Shown: positions 1 to 11,521, counted from the first letter of the stretch. The stretch: 64,000 bases of DNA from Methylobacterium sp. Leaf465 (GCF_001424705.1 NZ_LMRA01000023.1:375004-439003), one strand, 5' to 3'. Notes: generated by a model not told the origin, from the sequence alone. Numbers and translations are program-made.

Positions 1-780
1 GTGGTGCTGAAGGTGCCGGCCGGCACCGAGATCCTGGCCGAGGACGGCGAGACCCTGATCGCCGACATGACCCATGTCGGCCAGCGTGTGCGTCTCGCCA
101 AGGGCGGCAACGGCGGCTTCGGCAACGCCTACTTTACCACCTCGACCAACCGCGCCCCGAAGCATGCCAACCCGGGCCTGGAAGGCCACGAGCAATGGGT
201 CTGGCTGCGCCTGAAACTCATCGCGGATGCGGGTCTCGTCGGGCTGCCGAACGCCGGCAAGTCGACCTTTCTCGCCACCGTGACGGCGGCCAAGCCCAAG
301 ATTGCCGACTACCCCTTCACGACGCTGCACCCGGGCCTCGGCGTGGTGCGCTCCGACGAGCGTGAGTTCGTTCTCGCCGACATCCCAGGCCTGATCGAGG
401 GCGCCCATGACGGCGTCGGCCTCGGCGACAAGTTCCTCGCCCATGTGGAGCGCTGCCGGGTCCTGCTGCACCTCGTCGAAGCCACCAATGAACATGCGGG
501 CCAGACCTACAAGCTCGTCCGGCGCGAGCTCGAGGCCTATGGTCACGGCCTCGACGAGAAGCCCGAGATCGTGGCGCTCTCGAAGGCCGACGTCGTCGAT
601 CCGGACGTGCTCAAGGAGCAGGTCGCGCGCCTGAAGCGTGCCTCGAAGAAGAAGCCCCTCATCCTTTCATCGGCCACCGGCCTCGGCGTGCAGGACGCCC
701 TGCGGTCGCTCGCCCGGGAGATGGACGCCGCCAAGCTCGCCGAGGCCGAGGCGCGGCCGGCGGAGGCGTGGCAACCCTGA
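1..780 (+). CDS. obgE: GTPase Obg/CgtA (5' end outside window)
   Basis: This is the C-terminal 259 residues of an Obg-family GTPase, which acts in late assembly of the 50S ribosomal subunit. The visible part opens inside the glycine-rich Obg fold. The G domain follows: P-loop GLPNAGKST at about residues 81-89, switch/G3 DIPGLIEGA at about 127-135, and a G4-like SKAD. Full Obg proteins are about 340 residues, so roughly 85 residues lie upstream of the window. The GTG at position 1 is simply an in-frame internal codon. proB follows on the same strand after 76 bases, as in many alphaproteobacteria where obg-proB-proA are linked. Confidence 0.95.
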   Translation: MVLKVPAGTEILAEDGETLIADMTHVGQRVRLAKGGNGGFGNAYFTTSTNRAPKHANPGLEGHEQWVWLRLKLIADAGLVGLPNAGKSTFLATVTAAKPKIADYPFTTLHPGLGVVRSDEREFVLADIPGLIEGAHDGVGLGDKFLAHVERCRVLLHLVEATNEHAGQTYKLVRRELEAYGHGLDEKPEIVALSKADVVDPDVLKEQVARLKRASKKKPLILSSATGLGVQDALRSLAREMDAAKLAEAEARPAEAWQP

Positions 781-856
781 GGAGGGGCAACCCGGTCTTG
801 TGCGGCGGGCAACCGGTCGTCACAAGCGCTCCATCGTCCTCTCGCCGACGCTTCCG

Positions 857-1993
857 ATGACCTCCGCCGTTCAGCCCCCCAATCTCCAAGATTTCCGTCG
901 CATCGTCATCAAGGTCGGTTCGGCCCTCCTGGTCGACCGGACGCGCGGGCGCCTGCGCCATGCCTGGTTGAGTGCGCTCGCCGAGGACATCGCCGACCTT
1001 CATGCGAGCGGCGCCGACGTGCTGGTCGTCTCCTCCGGGGCCATCGCCCTGGGACGCACGGTGCTGGGCTACCCGCCCGGAACTCTGCGCCTGGAGGAGA
1101 GCCAGGCGGCGGCGGCCGTCGGACAGATCGCCCTGGCGCGGCACTGGTCCGAAGCTCTGGGCCATCACGGCATCGCCGCCGGCCAGATCCTGGTGACGCC
1201 GCAGGACACCGAGGAGCGTCGGCGCTACCTGAATGCCCGCGCCACGGTCCTGAAGCTCCTCGAGGTGCGCGCCGTACCCGTCGTGAACGAGAACGACACG
1301 GTGGCCACCAGCGAGATCCGCTACGGCGACAACGATCGCCTGGCTGCCCGCGTCGCCACAATGATCGGGGCCGACGTGCTGGTGCTGTTCTCGGACATCG
1401 ACGGGCTCTACACCGCGCCCCCGCACACCGATCCGGCGGCCCGCCACCTGCCCCTGATCGAGCGGATCACCCCCGAGATCGAGGCCATGGCGGGTGGGCC
1501 GGCCTCGGAACTCTCCCGCGGCGGGATGCGCACCAAGGTCGAGGCGGCCAAGATCGCCGCGAGCGGCGGCACCCACATGATCATCGCCGACGGGCGCGAG
1601 AAGAATCCCCTGCGCACCATCCTCCGGGGCGGGCGCTGCAGTTGGTTCCTGTCCGGCTCGAACCCCGTCACCGCCCGCAAAAGCTGGATCGCCGGCTCCC
1701 TGGAGCCGCGTGGCATCCTCACGGTCGACGCCGGCGCGGCGCGGGCCCTCCAGGGCGGCGCGAGCCTGCTGCCCGTAGGCGTGACGAAAGTCCAGGGCGG
1801 CTTCGGCCGCGGCGACGCGGTGGTGATCCGCGACGAGGCCGGGCGCATCCTCGGGCGCGGGCTCGTGGCCTATGACAGCGATCAGGCCCTGCGCATCATC
1901 GGCCGGCCGAGCCGGGAGATCGCGGACCTCCTCACCCATCCGGGTCGGGCCGAGATGGTCCACCGCGACGACCTCGCTATGGTGTGGGAATAG
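857..1993 (+). CDS. proB: glutamate 5-kinase
   Basis: ProB phosphorylates the gamma-carboxylate of glutamate with ATP, the first committed step of proline synthesis. From the ATG at 857 the protein is 378 residues, normal for the form with a C-terminal PUA domain. The amino-acid-kinase fold starts with [10 protein letters not shown] and continues with VSSGAIALG and VNENDTVAT. The PUA part occupies about the last 95 residues. The frame is open further upstream, but that extension overlaps obgE and has no ProB similarity, so the start at 857 is preferred. proA follows about 100 bases later and uses the product. Confidence 0.95.
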   Translation: MTSAVQPPNLQDFRRIVIKVGSALLVDRTRGRLRHAWLSALAEDIADLHASGADVLVVSSGAIALGRTVLGYPPGTLRLEESQAAAAVGQIALARHWSEALGHHGIAAGQILVTPQDTEERRRYLNARATVLKLLEVRAVPVVNENDTVATSEIRYGDNDRLAARVATMIGADVLVLFSDIDGLYTAPPHTDPAARHLPLIERITPEIEAMAGGPASELSRGGMRTKVEAAKIAASGGTHMIIADGREKNPLRTILRGGRCSWFLSGSNPVTARKSWIAGSLEPRGILTVDAGAARALQGGASLLPVGVTKVQGGFGRGDAVVIRDEAGRILGRGLVAYDSDQALRIIGRPSREIADLLTHPGRAEMVHRDDLAMVWE

Positions 1994-2092
1994 CAGCTCT
2001 GTCAGCGGCGATGCTTGTTGAGACGGTATCCGGCATGGCATGACGGGCGGGAACACATAGCGGCCGCGCCCCTTTCCGCGACGGTCGCGAGG

Positions 2093-3400
2093 ATGAAGGC
2101 CGTGCCCGTTCTGAACCTGCGAACCGATTTTGCGCCCCCCGGCGATCTCTCTGAGGAGATGAACGCCATCGGCCGGCGCGCCCGCGCCGCCGCCCGCCAG
2201 ATCGCCCTCGCGCCAGCTCAGACCAAGGACACGGCCCTGCGCCTGATCTCCAAGCGCCTGCGCGCCGAGCGCGACGTCATCCTGGCCGAGAACATCCTTG
2301 ACGTTGAGGCGGCTCGTGCTGCCGGCCAGACCCAGGCGCTCATCGACCGCCTCACCCTCGATCCGGGCCGTCTCAACGGCATCGCGGACGCTGTGGCCAA
2401 GATTGGCGCGCTGCCAGATCCCGTCGGACGTCAGGTCGCGGCCTTCGAGCGGCCCAACGGCCTGCTCATCGAGCGCATCGCCGTCCCGCTTGGCGTGATC
2501 GGCGTCATCTTCGAGAGCCGGCCCAACGTGACCGCCGATGCCGGTGCGCTCTGCCTGAAGGCCGGCAACGCCGCAATCCTGCGGGCGGGCTCGGACAGTC
2601 ACCGTTCCGCCATGGCCATCGCCCGCGTCATGCGCGCCGGGCTCGATGCCGCCGGCCTCCCGGCCGACGCCATACAGATCGTGCCGACCCGCGACCGCGC
2701 CGCGGTGGGAGCGATGCTCACCGGCCTCGACGGGGGCATCGATGTCATCGTGCCCCGTGGTGGGCGCGGCCTGGTGGAACGCGTGCAGGCGGAGGCCCGG
2801 GTTCCGGTCTTCGCCCATCTCGACGGCATCTGCCACGTCTACGTGGCGGCCGGCGCCGACCTCGACATGGCCCGTACCGTTCTGCTCAACAGCAAGATGC
2901 GCCGCACCGGCATCTGTGGGGCCGCCGAGACCCTGCTCGTCGACCATGCCTGTGCCGACACGCACCTGGCCCCCCTCGTCTCCGCCCTCCTGGATGCCGG
3001 CTGTGCCGTGCGCGGTGACGCCGCTACCCAGGCGGTCGACGACCGGGTCACCGCCGCCAGCGAGGCGGACTGGCGCACCGAGTATCTTGACGCCATCATC
3101 TCGGTACGGGTTGTCGGCGGCCTCGACGCCGCGATCGAGCACATCGAGACCAACGGCTCGCACCACACCGACGCGATCGTCACCGACGACATGACCGAGG
3201 CGACCCGCTTCCTCGCCGAAGTCGACTCGGCGATCGTGACCCACAACGCCTCGACCCAGTTCGCCGATGGCGGCGAGTTCGGCTTCGGCGCAGAGATCGG
3301 CATCGCCACCGGACGGATGCACGCGCGCGGGCCGGTGGGTGTCGAGCAGCTGACGACCTTCAAGTATCGCGTCCACGGGAACGGGCAGACGCGTCCTTGA
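2093..3400 (+). CDS. proA: gamma-glutamyl phosphate reductase
   Basis: ProA reduces gamma-glutamyl phosphate to glutamate-5-semialdehyde with NADPH, the second step of proline synthesis. Starting at the ATG at 2093 gives 435 residues, the usual family length. It is an aldehyde-dehydrogenase-like protein. The catalytic cysteine lies near residue 275 in [13 protein letters not shown], and the cofactor region includes [13 protein letters not shown]. The reading frame is open to 2015, but the extra residues look unlike ProA. It sits between proB and nadD on the same strand, consistent with a shared operon. Confidence 0.95.
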   Translation: MKAVPVLNLRTDFAPPGDLSEEMNAIGRRARAAARQIALAPAQTKDTALRLISKRLRAERDVILAENILDVEAARAAGQTQALIDRLTLDPGRLNGIADAVAKIGALPDPVGRQVAAFERPNGLLIERIAVPLGVIGVIFESRPNVTADAGALCLKAGNAAILRAGSDSHRSAMAIARVMRAGLDAAGLPADAIQIVPTRDRAAVGAMLTGLDGGIDVIVPRGGRGLVERVQAEARVPVFAHLDGICHVYVAAGADLDMARTVLLNSKMRRTGICGAAETLLVDHACADTHLAPLVSALLDAGCAVRGDAATQAVDDRVTAASEADWRTEYLDAIISVRVVGGLDAAIEHIETNGSHHTDAIVTDDMTEATRFLAEVDSAIVTHNASTQFADGGEFGFGAEIGIATGRMHARGPVGVEQLTTFKYRVHGNGQTRP

Positions 3401-3430
3401 CGCGGTCTCGCCTGACCCGACCGGGTCCCA

Positions 3431-4054
3431 ATGCGCCTTGACGCATCGGGGCCGGTGCACCTGCCCCCCGTCGCGCCGGGCCTACGCATCGGCCTCTACG
3501 GTGGCTCGTTCAACCCGGCCCATCTCGGGCACCGGCATGTCAGTCTCGTCGCCCTGCGGCGGCTGAGCCTCGACCGCCTCTGGTGGATGGTGACGCCGGG
3601 CAATCCGCTGAAGGATCGGGGCGAACTCGCGGCCATCGACCGGCGGGTCGCCGAGGCGGACCGCGTCGCCGACCATCCACGCATCGACGTCACCGATTTC
3701 GAATCGCGGATCGGCGCGCGCTACACCCGCCAGACCCTGCGCTTCCTCACCCGCCGCAATCCATCGGTGCGCTTCGTCTGGATCATGGGTGCCGACAGCC
3801 TCGCGACATTTCACCGCTGGCAGGGATTTTCCGAGATCGCGCGCCTGATGCCGATCGCGATCATCGACCGGCCCGGCTTCACGCTGACGGCCCCGGCCGC
3901 CCGCGCCGCCCGGGCCCTGGCGCGCTGGCGTCTTCCCGAAGCGGAGGCGCCCACCCTGGTCGACAGGCCGGCCCCGGCCTGGGTCTACCTGCACGGGCCG
4001 CGCTCGACCCTCTCGTCGACGGCGCTGCGGGCCAGGACGGGGGACGGTGCCTAG
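3431..4054 (+). CDS. nadD: nicotinate-nucleotide adenylyltransferase
   Basis: NadD transfers AMP from ATP to nicotinate mononucleotide in NAD biosynthesis. The 207-residue protein has the nucleotidyltransferase signature GGSFNPAHLGH at about residues 24-34 and the C-terminal STLSSTALRAR that matches the family's SSTxIR ATP-binding motif. The middle contains FVWIMGADSL, also typical. The gene lies 30 bases after proA and 63 bases before rsfS, and nadD-rsfS adjacency is widely conserved. The first 15 or so residues are not conserved, so a slightly later start cannot be excluded. Confidence 0.93.
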   Translation: MRLDASGPVHLPPVAPGLRIGLYGGSFNPAHLGHRHVSLVALRRLSLDRLWWMVTPGNPLKDRGELAAIDRRVAEADRVADHPRIDVTDFESRIGARYTRQTLRFLTRRNPSVRFVWIMGADSLATFHRWQGFSEIARLMPIAIIDRPGFTLTAPAARAARALARWRLPEAEAPTLVDRPAPAWVYLHGPRSTLSSTALRARTGDGA

Positions 4055-4117
4055 GCCGGTCATGGAAAAGGCAAGAGCCACGTTCCACTTTATCCGCATA
4101 CAGGGTACGATCACGGG

Positions 4118-4561
4118 ATGACGATGGCGATTGCAGGAACCCAGACGCTGAACGACGCGGTCCATACCGGAGCCCCCGGCTCCGAAGACTCCACCAACCG
4201 GAAGATCGACGATCTCCGGAGCCTGGCTCTCGATTGCCTCGAGGACATGAAGGCCGAAGAGACGATCGAGATCGATCTGATGGGCCGGACCTCCCTGGCC
4301 GACACCATGATCATCACCTCCGGCCGCTCCCAGCGCCATGTCGGCGCCATCGCAGACCGGGTCCTGCAGGAGATGAAGTCGAAGGGGCTCGGCACTGCCC
4401 GCGTCGAGGGCCTCCCGGCCTGCGACTGGGTGCTCATCGATGCCGGCGACATCATCCTGCATATCTTCCGGCCGGAGGTGCGCGGCTTCTATAATCTCGA
4501 GAAGATGTGGGGCGCCGATCGGCCGACCAGCGATCGTCCCCTTTCCGCCGTCGCCGAGTGA
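4118..4561 (+). CDS. rsfS: ribosome silencing factor RsfS
   Basis: RsfS (Iojap/RsfA family) binds ribosomal protein L14 and blocks subunit joining when nutrients are short. The 147-residue protein has a variable 30-residue N-terminus. The conserved domain follows: CLEDMKAEETIEIDL, the core LADTMIITSGRSQRHV, and CDWVLIDAGDIILHIF near the C-terminus. It lies between nadD and rlmH in the usual order, with the next gene starting 16 bases downstream. There is nothing unusual beyond the N-terminal tail. Confidence 0.94.
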   Translation: MTMAIAGTQTLNDAVHTGAPGSEDSTNRKIDDLRSLALDCLEDMKAEETIEIDLMGRTSLADTMIITSGRSQRHVGAIADRVLQEMKSKGLGTARVEGLPACDWVLIDAGDIILHIFRPEVRGFYNLEKMWGADRPTSDRPLSAVAE

Positions 4562-4577
4562 GCGCCGGCACCGTTTC

Positions 4578-5078
4578 GTGCGCCTCCTCGTGGCGGCAGT
4601 CGGCCGCCTGAAGCCCGGACCCGAGCGCGACCTTGCCGCCCGCTACCGCGAACGGGCCGCACAGCTCGGGCGCGGCCTCGGATTCGCCGCCTGCGACATC
4701 GCCGAGATCCCCGAGAGCCGGGCCCGCCGCGCGCAGGACCGCGCCGTCGAGGAAGGAGCTGCGATCCTCGCCCATGCGGTCGCCGGCGTGGCGCTGGCGG
4801 TCTATGACGAGCGCGGCCGCGCCGATCTCACGAGCGAGACCATCGCGACGCGCGTCGGCGCCTGGCGCGATGCGGGCCGCTCCGTCCTCGTCCTCGCCAT
4901 CGGGGGCGCCGACGGCCTGGACACCACCGTGCGGGACCGGGCCGAACTCAGCCTCTCGTTCGGAGCCGCCACCTTGCCGCACGGGCTTGTGCGCGTCCTC
5001 GCCCTGGAGCAGGTGTATCGCACGCTGACGATCCTTGCCGGCCACCCGTACCACCGCGGAAACCTCGACGAGCGATGA
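4578..5078 (+). CDS. rlmH: 23S rRNA (pseudouridine1915-N3)-methyltransferase
   Basis: RlmH methylates pseudouridine 1915 in helix 69 of 23S rRNA, acting on assembled ribosomes. Reading from the GTG at 4578 gives 166 residues beginning VRLLVAAVGRLKPGPE, which matches the family N-terminus, so the longer upstream reading is not used. The SPOUT knot region shows VLAIGGADGLD and the C-terminus ends HPYHRGNLDER, a typical RlmH ending. Its stop overlaps the ATG of the next gene by four bases (ATGA), indicating translational coupling. Confidence 0.93.
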   Translation: MRLLVAAVGRLKPGPERDLAARYRERAAQLGRGLGFAACDIAEIPESRARRAQDRAVEEGAAILAHAVAGVALAVYDERGRADLTSETIATRVGAWRDAGRSVLVLAIGGADGLDTTVRDRAELSLSFGAATLPHGLVRVLALEQVYRTLTILAGHPYHRGNLDER

Positions 5079-6429
5079 ACCCGGCCACGCGACGCAGGCG
5101 AGACGGCATGAGGGGCGGCGTGCTGGCGCTCGTCCTCCTGGCGCTCCCGCTCCTCGCCACGCCGGCCGCACTCCGCGCCGAGGAACCGGCGACGCCGGAG
5201 GCGGTCCAGAAGGCTCTCGAAGAGAAGACCCGTCGCGCCGAGAACCTCAGGCGCATCGAGGACGCCCTCACCGCCAGCACCGGGGCCCGCGCCAAGTACG
5301 AGGCGGAGATCGCCAGCATCGGCGGCGACCGGGCCAAGCTCAACACCGCGCTCCTGGACGCTGCGCGCCAGGCGCAGGCCACCGAGGTCCGGATGAGCCG
5401 GCTGGAGGAGCGCCTGAAGACGCTCGGTGCCAGCGAGGCGGCCTTGCGCCGCTCGCTGGATTCCCGCCGCGGCGTGATCGCGGAAATCCTGGCGGCCCTG
5501 CAGCGGATGGGGCGGCGGCCGCCCCCCGCCGTGCTGGTGCGGCCGGAAGACGTGCTCGCCGTGATCCGTACCTCGATGCTGCTCGGGGCCGTGGTGCCCG
5601 AACTGCGCGGCGAGGCCGAGACCCTTGCCGCCGACCTCTCCGAACTCGTGAGGCTGAAGGGCCTGATCGCAGCCGATCGCGAAGGATTGACCAACGATCT
5701 CGCGGGCTGGGCCCGCGAGCAGCAGCGCCTGAACGCCCTCATCGCCGCGCGCCGCACCCGTCAGGCCGAAGTCGAGAGCGGCCTCGCGGCCGAGCGGACC
5801 CGCACGGCCGAGCTGTCGGTACAGGCCCGCAGCCTCAAGGATCTCCTCGACCGGATGGAGGGGGAGGTCGCCTCCGCCCGCCGGGCCGCGGAGGAGGCCA
5901 AGGCCGCCGAGACCCGCGAGGCCCGGGCGACGCAGGAGCGCTTCGCTGCCGCCGGGGCCCGGGATCCTGCCCGGCTCTCGCCGAAGGTGCGCTTCGTCGA
6001 CACCCGTGGCGACCTGCCGCGTCCGGTCAGCGGGGCGCTCCTGCGCAGCTTCAACCAGCCCGACGGCAACGGCGGCACCACCCGCGGCATATCGCTCGCG
6101 ACACGGCCGAAGGCCGTGGTTTCGTCACCGGCCGATGGCTGGGTGTCCTTCGCCGGGCAGTTCCGCTCGTACGGGCGACTCTTGATCATCAACGCGGGCG
6201 ATGGCTACTATCTCTTGTTGGCGGGGATGGACCAGATCAACGTCGAAGTCGGCCAGTTCGTGCTCGCGGGCGAGCCGGTGGCGGCGATGGGGGAGGGCGG
6301 TACCGGCGCCGATGCGGCAGCCGCGGATCGCGGCGATCCGGTCCTGTACGTAGAGTTCAGAAAAGACGGCGGCTCCATCGATCCGGAGCCTTGGTGGGCG
6401 AAAAGCCCCAGCGAGAAGGTTCGCGGATA

Positions 6430-6430
<1 letters not shown>
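5075..6430 (+). CDS. EnvC-like murein hydrolase activator (LytM/M23 domain)
   Basis: The protein is 451 residues. It has a basic N-terminus followed by a hydrophobic stretch (LALVLLALPLLATPAALRA) that reads as a signal peptide. A long alanine/arginine/glutamate-rich coiled coil covers about residues 25-300, and a C-terminal LytM-like domain contains GYYLLLAGMDQI and ends VLYVEFRKDGG. The zinc-binding histidines of active M23 peptidases are not apparent. This fits the EnvC group, which activates N-acetylmuramyl-L-alanine amidases at the division septum rather than cutting peptidoglycan itself. It is coupled to rlmH upstream and shares TAATG with ctpA downstream. Confidence 0.88.
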
Positions 6431-7752
<1,322 letters not shown>

Positions 7753-7890
7753 GCGCGATCCGCGGCGCTTTAGCGAAGCGTTAACCATGGCGGCCCCCAA
7801 TGTCGGTTCAGGACCGACGCTGGGGGCCGTGGCCGTTTCGGCCAGTCCCTCAGCGATCCCCGGTCCGGGAGCCTGGGGAAGCGGCTGCGC

Positions 7891-9099
7891 GTGGCCACCG
7901 ACGACATCCTGACCCGTCCGCTCGGCGGCAAGCCGACCGCCGGCCAGCGTCTGCGGGCGCTGCGGCAGGTGCGGGTGACCGCCCCGATGGTGCTCGGCGG
8001 CCTCGTGGGGGGCTTCGTGCTCGGCGCCAGCATCCTCGTCGTGGCCGGGGATCCCGAGGGCGGCGAGCCCAGCGCCGTGGCGGTCATCGCGCTCCGCGAA
8101 CCGGTCTTACCGGAGCCTGCTGTACAGGCATCGAAGCCCGAGGCCGCGAAATCCGGTCCAAGCAGCGCCAGCGACGTCGAGACCGCCTCCGGCGTCACCG
8201 TCGTTCGCCCGACGGGCACGGCCGCCCCCACCGATGCGGTGGTCATCCAGGTTCCGTCCACGACCCCGGTGAAGCTGAGCGCCGCTCCGGATCCGCGGCT
8301 CGTCGAACGCGGCCGCCACGGCAACATCCCCCGCCTCGGCGACGGGCGCCTGCGCCCTCTCGACGTCTACGCACGTCCGGATCCCGGTGGTTCCGGGCCC
8401 CGCATCGCCATCCTGGTCTCGGGCCTCGGGATCGGCCAGGCGGCGACCGCCAGCGCCATCACCCGCCTACCCCCGGCGATCAGCCTGGGCTTCGCGCCCT
8501 ATGGCAGCGACCTCGAGCGGACCGTCGCCCGGGCCCGCGAGGCCGGACACGAGGCCCTGCTCCAAGTGCCCATGGAGCCCTTCGACTATCCCGACAGCGA
8601 TCCCGGTCCCCAGACGCTTCTCACCAGCTCGCGCCCGCCGGAGAATCTCGATCGCCTGAGCTGGGTGATGAGCCGGTTCTCGGGCTTCGTCGGCATCGTC
8701 AACTACATGGGTGCGAAGCTCACCAGCGATCCGGCTGCCCTGGAGCCGGTCCTGCGCGAGATCGGGGCCCGGGGCCTCGGCTTCGTCGACGACGGCACCT
8801 CCCCGCGCTCGATCGCCCCCGCGCTGGCCGCCAAGGGGAAGGTGCCCTTCACCCGGGCCGAGATCGTCCTCGACGCCCTGGCGCGACCCGAGGCCATTGA
8901 CCGGGAACTGGCCCGGCTCGAAGCGCAGGCGCGTCAGAAGGGTTTCGCCTTCGGCTCCGCCTCTGCCCTGCCGATGAGCATCGATCGAATCGCCCGCTGG
9001 GCCGCCGAGGCGGAGGCGCGCGGCATCCGCCTCGTTCCCGTCAGCGTCGCCCTGCGTGGGAGCGGCGCAAGTACCCGGCTCACCAGCGCCAAGCCCTGA
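7891..9099 (+). CDS. divergent polysaccharide deacetylase family protein (YibQ-like)
   Basis: The protein is 402 residues from a GTG start. A membrane segment at about residues 33-55 (VLGGLVGGFVLGASILVVAG) is followed by a low-complexity proline/alanine-rich linker to about residue 165. The domain known as divergent polysaccharide deacetylase comes next, with RIAILVSGLGIGQ, VPMEPFDYPDSDPGP, FVGIVNYMGAKL and LGFVDDGTS. Classical deacetylase metal ligands are replaced in this group, so enzymatic activity is uncertain. It follows the EnvC-CtpA pair, and this three-gene set is common in alphaproteobacteria, supporting an envelope role. The ATG/GTG choice rests on codon use only. Confidence 0.85.
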   Translation: MATDDILTRPLGGKPTAGQRLRALRQVRVTAPMVLGGLVGGFVLGASILVVAGDPEGGEPSAVAVIALREPVLPEPAVQASKPEAAKSGPSSASDVETASGVTVVRPTGTAAPTDAVVIQVPSTTPVKLSAAPDPRLVERGRHGNIPRLGDGRLRPLDVYARPDPGGSGPRIAILVSGLGIGQAATASAITRLPPAISLGFAPYGSDLERTVARAREAGHEALLQVPMEPFDYPDSDPGPQTLLTSSRPPENLDRLSWVMSRFSGFVGIVNYMGAKLTSDPAALEPVLREIGARGLGFVDDGTSPRSIAPALAAKGKVPFTRAEIVLDALARPEAIDRELARLEAQARQKGFAFGSASALPMSIDRIARWAAEAEARGIRLVPVSVALRGSGASTRLTSAKP

Positions 9100-9203
9100 G
9101 ACATCCGGAGTAATGGATCGGGCCGGGCGACCCGGTTCGGAATTGCGCTGCGGCGCCGTTTCGTGCGTTGCGGCACATGCCCCGCCTGCCTATGGTCGCC
9201 GCC

Positions 9204-9749
9204 ATGACCGCATCCCCGTTCGCCGACGGCGCCGACCTTCCCTTCCGTCCCTGCGTCGGCATCACGCTGATCTCGCGCGCCGGTCTCGTCTTCATCGGGC
9301 GGCGGCGGGCCGATGCCGGGCCGGAGCACGTGGCGGACGGACGGGCCTGGCAGATGCCCCAGGGCGGGATCGACGAGGGGGAGGATCCGGAAGCCGCTGC
9401 CCTGCGGGAGCTCTACGAGGAGACCAACGTCTCGGCCGGCTCCGTGGTGCGCCTCGGCGAGACCCCGGGATGGCTCTCCTACGACCTGCCGCCGACGGTG
9501 CTGAAGCAGGCCTGGAAGGGGCGTTACCGCGGCCAGACGCAGAAGTGGTTCGCGTTCGGCTTCCTCGGTTCGGACGACGAGATCGACGTCGCAACGCCGG
9601 GCAACGGTGCCTTCACGTCCGAGTTCGATGCCTGGCGCTGGGAGCCGATCGCCGGGTTGCCGGATCTGATCGTGCCCTTCAAGCGGCCGGTCTACGAAGG
9701 CGTGGTCGACGCTTTCTCCGGGTTCACGACGTGGCGCGTCCCGGCGTGA
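9204..9749 (+). CDS. rppH: RNA pyrophosphohydrolase (Nudix)
   Basis: RppH removes pyrophosphate from the 5' triphosphate of transcripts and so triggers RNase E-dependent decay. The protein is 181 residues from the ATG at 9204. It has the Nudix box [20 protein letters not shown] with the REL-EE metal ligands, and downstream [17 protein letters not shown], specific to RppH. Two further in-frame ATGs lie 12 and 27 bases upstream, and another start lies 36 bases upstream. No clear ribosome-binding site separates them, so the start is tentative. The next gene follows after 14 bases. Confidence 0.93.
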   Translation: MTASPFADGADLPFRPCVGITLISRAGLVFIGRRRADAGPEHVADGRAWQMPQGGIDEGEDPEAAALRELYEETNVSAGSVVRLGETPGWLSYDLPPTVLKQAWKGRYRGQTQKWFAFGFLGSDDEIDVATPGNGAFTSEFDAWRWEPIAGLPDLIVPFKRPVYEGVVDAFSGFTTWRVPA

Positions 9750-9763
9750 CGGCCTGACGCCCG

Positions 9764-10375
9764 ATGCGGTGGTGGTCGATCCCGATCCTCTTGGTGCTCG
9801 GCTGGTTCGCGTACACGCTGACGCCGCTCTGGGCGCTCTACGACATCGCCCGCGCGGTCCAGGCGCACGACACCGACTACATCACCCAGCACGTCAATTT
9901 CCGATCCCTGCGCCTCTCGGTGATCCGACAGGCCGCCGCGGCGGCCCAGGCGCGGGATCCCGCCGCGCCGGATGCGGAGCCCCGGGAGCGCCAGCGCATC
10001 GCAGAGGCCGCTGCGGCCCTGGCGATCCCGATCGCCGAGGCCCTGGTCACGCCCAGGACGGTCGTCGACCTCCTCGATGACGGGTGGCCGCAATCGGTGG
10101 AATTCGGCCGCGACGGGCCGGAGCAGAAATCGGGGGGCGGGGGCCTGCGGATCGAGACCCTGCGCCGGCTGATCCCGTTCTATCTCGCTTCCGAGATGCG
10201 GGGCTTCCGCACCGTGGTCGTCGGCGTGCCGCCGGAGGCGGGCCGGGACCGCCGCCTGCGGATCCGCCTGCGCCTGCGCGCCTGGACCTGGCGCATCGTC
10301 GACATCGAGCTGAACGACGAGCTGCGCGAGCGCATCGCCCAGGCCTTCGCGCGCACCGGCGCGAAGGCGCGCTGA
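9764..10375 (+). CDS. DUF2939 domain-containing protein
   Basis: The protein is 203 residues with one N-terminal membrane or signal-anchor helix (SIPILLVLGWFAYTL). The DUF2939 pattern follows: PLWALYDIARAVQAHDTDYI, then a segment describing pairs of helices and the C-terminal RAWTWRIVDIELND. Members are small, probably periplasmic or membrane-anchored proteins whose role is unknown. It lies 14 bases after rppH on the same strand and converges with the ROK-like gene 14 bases downstream. The sequence supports the family assignment but no function. Confidence 0.8.
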   Translation: MRWWSIPILLVLGWFAYTLTPLWALYDIARAVQAHDTDYITQHVNFRSLRLSVIRQAAAAAQARDPAAPDAEPRERQRIAEAAAALAIPIAEALVTPRTVVDLLDDGWPQSVEFGRDGPEQKSGGGGLRIETLRRLIPFYLASEMRGFRTVVVGVPPEAGRDRRLRIRLRLRAWTWRIVDIELNDELRERIAQAFARTGAKAR

Positions 10376-10389
10376 GGCCGCCCCGGCGG

Positions 10390-11466
10390 CTAGATCTCGT
10401 CCTCCGTGCCGCGGTTGGTGAACCGAGCGTTGCCGAGGCCGGTGCCGATGGTGAGTACCCCCCATCGGGTCACGTCCGTCCGGTGCGGAACTTCGCTGAG
10501 GCCCTGCACCACGGCATCGTTGTGCATGACAACCATGGTCGGATGCTCGCCGATCCGGGGGATCGCGGCCGTCACCCGCTCGGCGAGATTGAAGTCACGG
10601 CCCTCCCAGTTGCCGGGCAGGTTCTGGCCCCCGCGATCGATCGTGCCGTCGGCTTCGATCATGCCGGGACAGCCGATGCCGACGAACGGAGCCAACGTCA
10701 GGCTGGCGCGGTCCGCCCGGCGGATCAGGTCGCCGAGCATGCCCACGAGGCGCTCCACCGCTTCGTCGCGGCTCGGCATCGGGTCCTCGTCGCAATGGCG
10801 CCAGATCTCAGAGCGCCAGACCTCGCTGCGCGAGAGGTCCGCGGCCTTCCTCAGATTCGTGACCACGACGCCCGCGCGGATGTTGCTGCCGCCGATGTCG
10901 ACGGCCAGCAGGCTGTCGTATCCGGAGAACATCCAGGACGGCGCCAGGTGCACCGCGCCGATCAGGCCGCCCTCGTCGGGATGGTGCCGGATCGGTTCGA
11001 GGGTGATGCCGAGGCCCCCGGCGCGCAGAAGGTAGCCCGCCCGCGCGACCGCGAGGCGGCCGGCCCGGCTGTCGCTGAAGCCGCCGCCAACCACGATCGC
11101 CTGCGTTCCCTCCCAGCCGTCCTGGCCGAGGAAGAGGCGGGCCACGCGGGCGAGTTCCTGCGCGAAGTCCTCGATGGCGCTGAACACCACGCCCGCGGCG
11201 AGGGGATCCTCGCCGAGGAGGATCTGGTCGATGCGGCGCTTGGAGAAATCGCAGCTCGCCTTGTCGCCCAGCGGATCGGCGCCCACGGCGCGCAGGCGCT
11301 CCCGGCACGCTTCCAGCATCTCGCGGAACGCAGACTTCGAAACCCGGTCGCCGATGAAGCCGTCGCCGTCCTTCAGCTCGATGTTGTAATCGTCGACCAC
11401 CACCGACGGCAGCCGTTGCGCCGCGTGCGCGATGCCCGCCTCGCGGATCTGAGTGTCCTTCGCCAT
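10390..11466 (-). CDS. ROK-family sugar kinase/regulator-like protein, apparently circularly permuted
   Basis: The 358-residue protein carries every hallmark of the ROK (ASKHA-fold) family, but in rotated order. The motif that normally ends ROK proteins, AIVVGGG with GGLIGA, sits at residues 124-130 and 166-171. The N-terminal phosphate-1 loop DIGGSNIRAG is at 190-199, GCPG at 265-268, the catalytic HND at 315-317, and the phosphate-2 loop GTGLGN at 341-346, just before the C-terminus at 358. Canonical ROK proteins begin with the DIGG motif and end with the GGG motif. The HxC...CxCGxxGCxE zinc site is absent. A sugar-kinase activity is plausible because the catalytic aspartate is kept, but the substrate is unknown. 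It precedes a small secreted protein gene on the same strand. Confidence 0.8.
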   Translation of the reverse strand: MAKDTQIREAGIAHAAQRLPSVVVDDYNIELKDGDGFIGDRVSKSAFREMLEACRERLRAVGADPLGDKASCDFSKRRIDQILLGEDPLAAGVVFSAIEDFAQELARVARLFLGQDGWEGTQAIVVGGGFSDSRAGRLAVARAGYLLRAGGLGITLEPIRHHPDEGGLIGAVHLAPSWMFSGYDSLLAVDIGGSNIRAGVVVTNLRKAADLSRSEVWRSEIWRHCDEDPMPSRDEAVERLVGMLGDLIRRADRASLTLAPFVGIGCPGMIEADGTIDRGGQNLPGNWEGRDFNLAERVTAAIPRIGEHPTMVVMHNDAVVQGLSEVPHRTDVTRWGVLTIGTGLGNARFTNRGTEDEI

Positions 11467-11521
11467 GCCGCTCCGCTTGCCCCTCGTCGTGTCGTTCTGC
11501 GCAGCTCAACGCACGGCGCGT

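Noticed and set aside
659..3460. A 933-codon open frame on the minus strand opposite proB-proA
   Set aside because: It mirrors the codon structure of the real genes, has low-complexity composition (glycine, aspartate, arginine) and no recognisable domain. Long antisense frames are expected at this GC content.
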